DNA of 64,000 bases, taken from positions 43,863,811 to 43,927,810 of the forward strand of contig CM040085.1 in assembly GCA_022496805.1 (NCBI GenBank), written 5' to 3'. Origin of the DNA: Pohlia nutans. Lineage: Eukaryota; Streptophyta; Bryopsida; Bryales; Mniaceae. Position 1 is the stretch's first letter. Every line of letters begins with the position of its first letter. Below the pieces are notes generated by a model. It made no database searches, was not told the DNA's origin, and saw nothing but the letters and a program-made list of their open reading frames with translations. Below, in pieces: positions 59,887 through 64,000 of this stretch. The translations under genes and the position numbers were made by a program.

Positions 59887-61631
59887 CTATGAAGTCCGTG
59901 GGTTGCTGAGACTGGTGTGACAACGCGAAGGTCCGGCGGACGAGGACCGCCGCTGGCGCGTCGTCACGGAGTCCGAAACCAGGGCGGCGCGCGCCATCAT
60001 TAAGCCGAGCGGCCGCAGCGCGGCCTCGATGTTGCCGAACGTCACGAACTCCTGCAGCCGCTGCTCGCCTTCCCATTCATTGGGGATCACCACATGCCGC
60101 GACTGCTCACTGCTAAAGCGCCGCAGCCGCTCCCGCTGCGACATGTAGCTGTCCTGCGACCGCGACTGCGACTGCGACTGCGAGTCCGACGACACGGAGG
60201 CTGACTCCTCCTCCTCACTGTCGGCGGCCGCCAGCATCAGCCTCTCCCTCTGGGTCTTGAACCGGTTAGGCTTCTCCTCGGGCTCCACCGCTGGAAGTGC
60301 CGGGATGTCTTCTTCGTCCAGTTGATACCTCGACAGGTTGAACCTGTTCCGCTTCGTTTGAGGTGCTGGAAAACTGATCTCCACTTCGTTCCGCCGACCT
60401 GAATTTAGTCATTGTTAGTTAGAAAACTCAAAGAGCATTCCAATGCACCAAAGAATGGCTTATTTGGATACCATATGCAAAAGTTATAAGGATTCAAAGT
60501 TGACCTAAATCCAAACCCAACACGAGCACTGATGATGTACATTGCCAAAATCACATAATTTGGTGACACTCATCTTGAATCTCAAGTCTATGCCTGTCCT
60601 GAGGGTAGTATGCTTAGTAGTGTGGTCCTCACTAGTGCCACATTAGAAACATGGACACTTGTAAGCGGAGGAAAGACACATTTGTCACTAGAGTCAACCA
60701 GAAAGGTATTAGGCTCATAAGAGTTATATGACGATCACTTTGTGCTGCAAGCATGATAGAAAAAAAGGGGGTCGGAAGCGAGGAGCTTTGCTTTGACAGC
60801 AAAATATTTGCTGAACTAGATACCACTTAATTTCCATAACTAAACCATCTCAGTTGCTAGCTCTGTACAATGTTCATACCAGTTCTGGTTCTTTTAAAAG
60901 AAACGCGGTTACTGTATACACGATTTTGTGCTGTTGACTTGTACACACAAGGAGCTCATAATGGTTTCCCTGTGTGCGTTTCCCTTTTAGTCTCACTTTT
61001 CCCACCGAACCTCAAGAGTTGACATGTAAAACTTTCCTTTTACAAGCAGGTGAGTCAACATTAAATTGGTGAATAAGCAGCTTTAAGACTCAGTGGGAAA
61101 AGTGAGACTCGCAGGGAAATCACACAGGGAATCGCATATGAGACCCTGGTGACACTCAACTTTATTGAGTAAGACATTGAATAATACACTCAACTTTATT
61201 GTAGAGCTTTAAGGTTTCAGTAGGGAAATTACAAACACATCTGAGAGCTTGAGTGCTGTGATTCTCAGCACACTGAAAGTTATGAGTATGAGGTTACCTG
61301 TGTCGGCTCCCGGATGTGGGTGCGTAAGCGGGTAGTCGCGGAAGTGATTATATTGACCGGGGTACCCTTCCTCGATGATCTCTGTTTTCGACGTCGATGC
61401 TCGGCCTATGCTGGGTTGCGATCCATTGCTGGCCTCCGGGTCTCGGTGAGACTGATACAGTGAAGAAACGGGATAGGATGGTGCTACGGTACCGCCATAG
61501 CTCGACGATTCATTCCTGTGCACGTCCACGCTGCGTCGCTTGGCTTCCACATCTGAACGCGTTTCGCCCGTCGAGAAACTTCGCTTTGAAGTCCTTCTCG
61601 CATGTAACACCGCTTGCTCTACCATTGCCAT
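59887..61631 (-). CDS. BIC-like protein (blue-light inhibitor of cryptochromes family)
   Basis: Two exons (61631-61298 and 60398-59887) with a 900-bp GT-AG intron give 281 residues in one frame. The C-terminal part has the BIC core: RERLRRFSSEQSRHVVIPNE, then W-E-G-E-Q-R-L-Q-E-F-V, N-I-E-A-A-L, then LGLMMARAALVSD. This aligns with the family pattern RxRLKRHRxEVAGxVWIPxxWGQExLLKDWIDCxAFDxxLxPxGxxxARxALV. BIC proteins bind photoexcited cryptochromes in the nucleus and block their dimerisation. Some usual core residues differ (CxAFD reads GNIEA), so function could have shifted. The N-terminus is low-complexity and Ser-rich, with an SQSQSQSRSQ run. The protein is longer than typical angiosperm BICs. 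An MAMVEQAV start at 61631 gives the longest frame. Confidence 0.6.
60967..61130. mobile_element. Small fold-back MITE in the BIC-like intron
   Basis: TCCCTGTGTG, then AGTCTCACTTTTCCCAC on the left, is mirrored by GTGGGAAAAGTGAGACT ... CACACAGGGA on the right. The 164-bp unit is non-coding. No clear target duplication is seen (ATGGTT on the left, ATCGCA on the right). Confidence 0.65.
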
Positions 61632-61639
61632 CTCCCAAT

Positions 61640-63302
61640 ACTGTGATTCTCAAGTACCCAAGCTCTCCCTGGAACAACTTCGTGAGCAAACCTGGTCGGA
61701 GGAATCCGCACAAGCAAGATCAGTCACATGGTTGAATCAAGTAGATCAAAAAAATTATATGGTATTATATACTCCTGTGCATCGACACCCTGATGGAGAT
61801 ATGTAACCGTTTTACTACACTAAATATGTTAATTCGTTGCTAGATTTGTTAATTGTTAACTGTTGAAGTAGTGACAATCAAGTGCACCGAGCTTTCAAAG
61901 CTAAGAATGGTATAGATCTGAGGTTGCCTTGAAAAAGTGGCAATCTCTTCAACTTTCGCCACAATAGCTAATGTGACGATCAAAGAGTATTTAACCAGAT
62001 TATAACGATTATCGACAACTGGCAATTTCTACTAAATTTCTCAAATTCTGACCGACACTGATGCTTCCCCCACGGCCACCCTATGCTGGACGAGTGATTT
62101 CTTCTGCATTACTCATTTGGAAGGTAGACTGGTAATCTTTGAGGATCAGGCCGAGTTACGCAGTCTTCAAGGACGAACACAGTCAGGGACCTCAACTCGA
62201 AAAGGGGTTCAGAGTAGTTTATAATAATTGGGAAACTCTTAAACTAATATCTTCTACAGAACGTGAAATTATACAAAAGAACCGACAGTCTACACCAGTC
62301 AACGTAGGTTTGTTACGGCACTCTCTAATAAAGATCAGGTCTGAAACTCCGGACTTACGTTAGCAACTTGTCCAGCTCCGCGAGTGAAGAACCCACGCCG
62401 GTGAAAACAACATTTCGTTGGTTGCTCACGGTGCTCTGGCTCCCTGGTTGTCGACAGCAGCAACTCCCACACAGTCTAAGAAGCTAAAATCCCAGGAACT
62501 ACATAAATTCTCTAATGCTCAAAAACTACAACCAGTCCGGAGTCGCTCCGCAACGTGAACCGCAACAAGTCCAAAACGACAACAACAGAGGAACCACGGA
62601 GCCAGACTCTAAGTTAGCGGAATGATTCAGAGCTAGAATTTGCCACAAACTGAATGCATGACTGAGATAGACCACAGGTGGAGGGAAGCAATTGCAACAG
62701 GACCAGCCAGTCAGGGATTGCGCAGAATGATTGATGGCATGCGGGCGAGTGCTCAGAAACATTTGGGACCAGAAGGACGTGCTGGTGGACTGTGAGCCAA
62801 GGAGAGAGGAGAGACCGTGAGCCAAGGAGAAGGCCAACGGCGAAACGGAGGTGTGAACGGGGTTGAGGATGCGGGCCGTGTGAACGGGGTTCAGGTTCGG
62901 GGGAGACGTTCGACGTGTCCCGGTGTAGGCCAGAGGAAGGTGAGTGGAAGTCGTAAGAGCCACCTACGAAAAGGCAGGCGGAATCGCCTTTTAAAGCGAC
63001 TTTAAAGGCGACAGGCGCGGCAGCCAATGGGGCGCGGGCTTCTGATTGCCCGGCATCCGTTGATATTTTGTTCCGCCTGCGAAAAGGCTGGACGGGCATT
63101 CAATGGCCTGCCCCTTTTGTCACCGATGCCTCTTCTTATTCGTTACCTCCCTCTGGCCGTTCTGCTTTTGGCCGGAATATTTTTATCTTTCTCGCCATTC
63201 GGCTGCCCGCCCTGCTCCATGCACATCAAGCAAGCAAGCGTTTCACGGCCTTCTCAGGGCCAAGGCCTTCGCACAACCGGCTCACTCCTTCATTTCAACT
63301 TA
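61640..63302. other. Region upstream of the BIC-like gene
   Basis: It should contain the BIC-like promoter. The part from about 62400 to 63300 is GC-richer, with overlapping open frames on both strands but no recognisable protein. A GCGACTTTAAAGGCGA/CGCCTTTTAAAGCG inverted repeat lies near 62980-63010. Confidence 0.4.
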
Positions 63303-63952
63303 GAGCATCTCCAACGGGGCCACACTCCAAGCATGAATGACTCGCCAAATAAGGATGAAAAGGAAAGAGCGGCCCTTTCAAAAATCAAGACAGAGCGTCT
63401 CCAACGACGCGCGCTGAATACAACTCGCTAAAATTACTCATTTATATTTGAAGAGCCCTTCCACTTAAAGTTCCCTACCCTCAAACGCACTTTAACCCCT
63501 GAGCGCCTCCTCCATGCTGCCCGAAAATTCAGACCGTGCCCCAGATTTTCGACCATCGATTCCACACAAAAAAAAAAATTTGAATTTCACCGTTGAAATA
63601 ACATAACAACTTGGATGTGCAGCTGTGGAAACAATTTTGAAGAATTTCACCGTGTGGATTTGGCTTTTATAATGGTCAAAGTTGGATTGACCTTTGTTTT
63701 GGACTGGTTTAGGGCGGACACATTCTGTCCACTGGGGCGCTCAGGGGTTAAACATCAAAAGGTGTACATTAAATATCAATAGATCAATCACAAATAGAAT
63801 GTGGGATATAGTCAACTAAAGTTAAATTTGAAGGGTCATCTATCACACACGCTAGGATAGAGGGTCAATAGGCTTTTTCGAAAGGCCCTTAGCATTTTTC
63901 ATCCGCTTTTGGAGTGTGTCAAACCTTTGACAAGCCTCGTTGGAGATGCTCT
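63303..63952. mobile_element. Harbinger-like MITE with GAGCATCTCCAACG ends
   Basis: The left end GAGCATCTCCAACG(G) and the right end CGTTGGAGATGCTC are inverted repeats. This terminal word is common among plant MITEs. Flanks are TTA (left) and TCA (right), compatible with a diverged 3-bp duplication. A second GAGCGTCTCCAACG lies inside at 63393. The element hosts another MITE at 63496-63747. Confidence 0.7.
63496..63747. mobile_element. TTAA-flanked MITE, short copy, nested
   Basis: CCCCTGAGCGCC at the left and its exact reverse complement at the right are flanked by TTAA (63492-63495 and 63748-63751). The interior differs from the 570-bp copies, so it is a separate subfamily sharing target and terminal CCCCT. 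Confidence 0.82.
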
Positions 63953-64000
63953 CAGCACTCTTAAAATTTCCTATATAGCGAGTCCCCTCTAAATCATATT

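Noticed and set aside
62526..63431. Cluster of overlapping open frames near the right edge
   Set aside because: GC-richer DNA with long chance frames on both strands; no motif, no splice pattern and no homology recognised.

Overview
The window is nuclear DNA of a land plant. The clearest evidence is an intact, three-exon nuclear gene for photosystem I subunit K (psaK) and a homologue of the plant-only BIC family of cryptochrome inhibitors. GT-AG introns are common, AT-rich non-coding DNA dominates, and plant-type CACTA, Mutator-like and Harbinger-like elements are present. Only three apparently working host genes occur in 64 kb. Together with the unusual transposon mix (DD34E Tc1-like elements, TTAA-flanked MITEs, a DUF7869-like element) this makes me lean towards a bryophyte or other seed-free plant. 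That lean is an inference, and I cannot name the species.

1-18.6 kb is a nest of DNA transposons. A CACTA element, whose left end lies outside the window, runs to a TAGTG end at 18612. Its TNP2-like transposase is split by a 13.75-kb Mutator-like element (MULE) at 242-13994, bounded by short inverted repeats and an 11-bp target duplication. Removing the insert restores the CACTA reading frame. The MULE carries three genes: a two-exon MULE transposase (minus strand), a small four-exon gene of unknown function (plus strand), and a long multi-exon gene (plus strand) that joins a ParB-like domain to a beta-class N4/N6 DNA methyltransferase-like domain. An array of near-perfect ACCCTCGTTNNCGAGGGT palindromes lies just upstream of the methyltransferase gene. 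All parts show decay (in-frame stops at probable CAG/CAA codons, a broken splice acceptor, a 10-bp duplication), so this copy is probably dead, but the architecture is the most unusual thing in the window.

18.8-35 kb is a transposon graveyard. It holds a Tc1-like DD34E element with TA duplications; a fold-back Tc1 derivative with a nested MITE whose empty site is preserved in the opposite arm; a family of about 570-bp MITEs flanked by TTAA; Harbinger- and CACTA-type MITEs; a 1.75-kb TIR element inserted into a coding-like sequence; and debris of host genes (class I glutamine amidotransferase, presequence protease, perhaps a J-protein).

35.7-36.6 kb holds psaK (minus strand). 38-40 kb is a decayed transposase-like sequence with the HTHENIDQRF signature of DUF7869-type proteins. 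40.6-46.6 kb is a decayed LINE on the minus strand that ends before the reverse-transcriptase YADD motif. 47-54 kb holds tandem repeats, MITEs and low-complexity T-rich DNA.

54.9-58.8 kb is a five-exon gene for a RING-H2 protein with a Y/P-rich N-terminus and about fourteen 19-residue repeats. 59.9-61.6 kb is the BIC-like gene (minus strand). The window ends in a MITE nested in another MITE. The host genes do not form a shared pathway, although psaK and BIC both belong to light biology.
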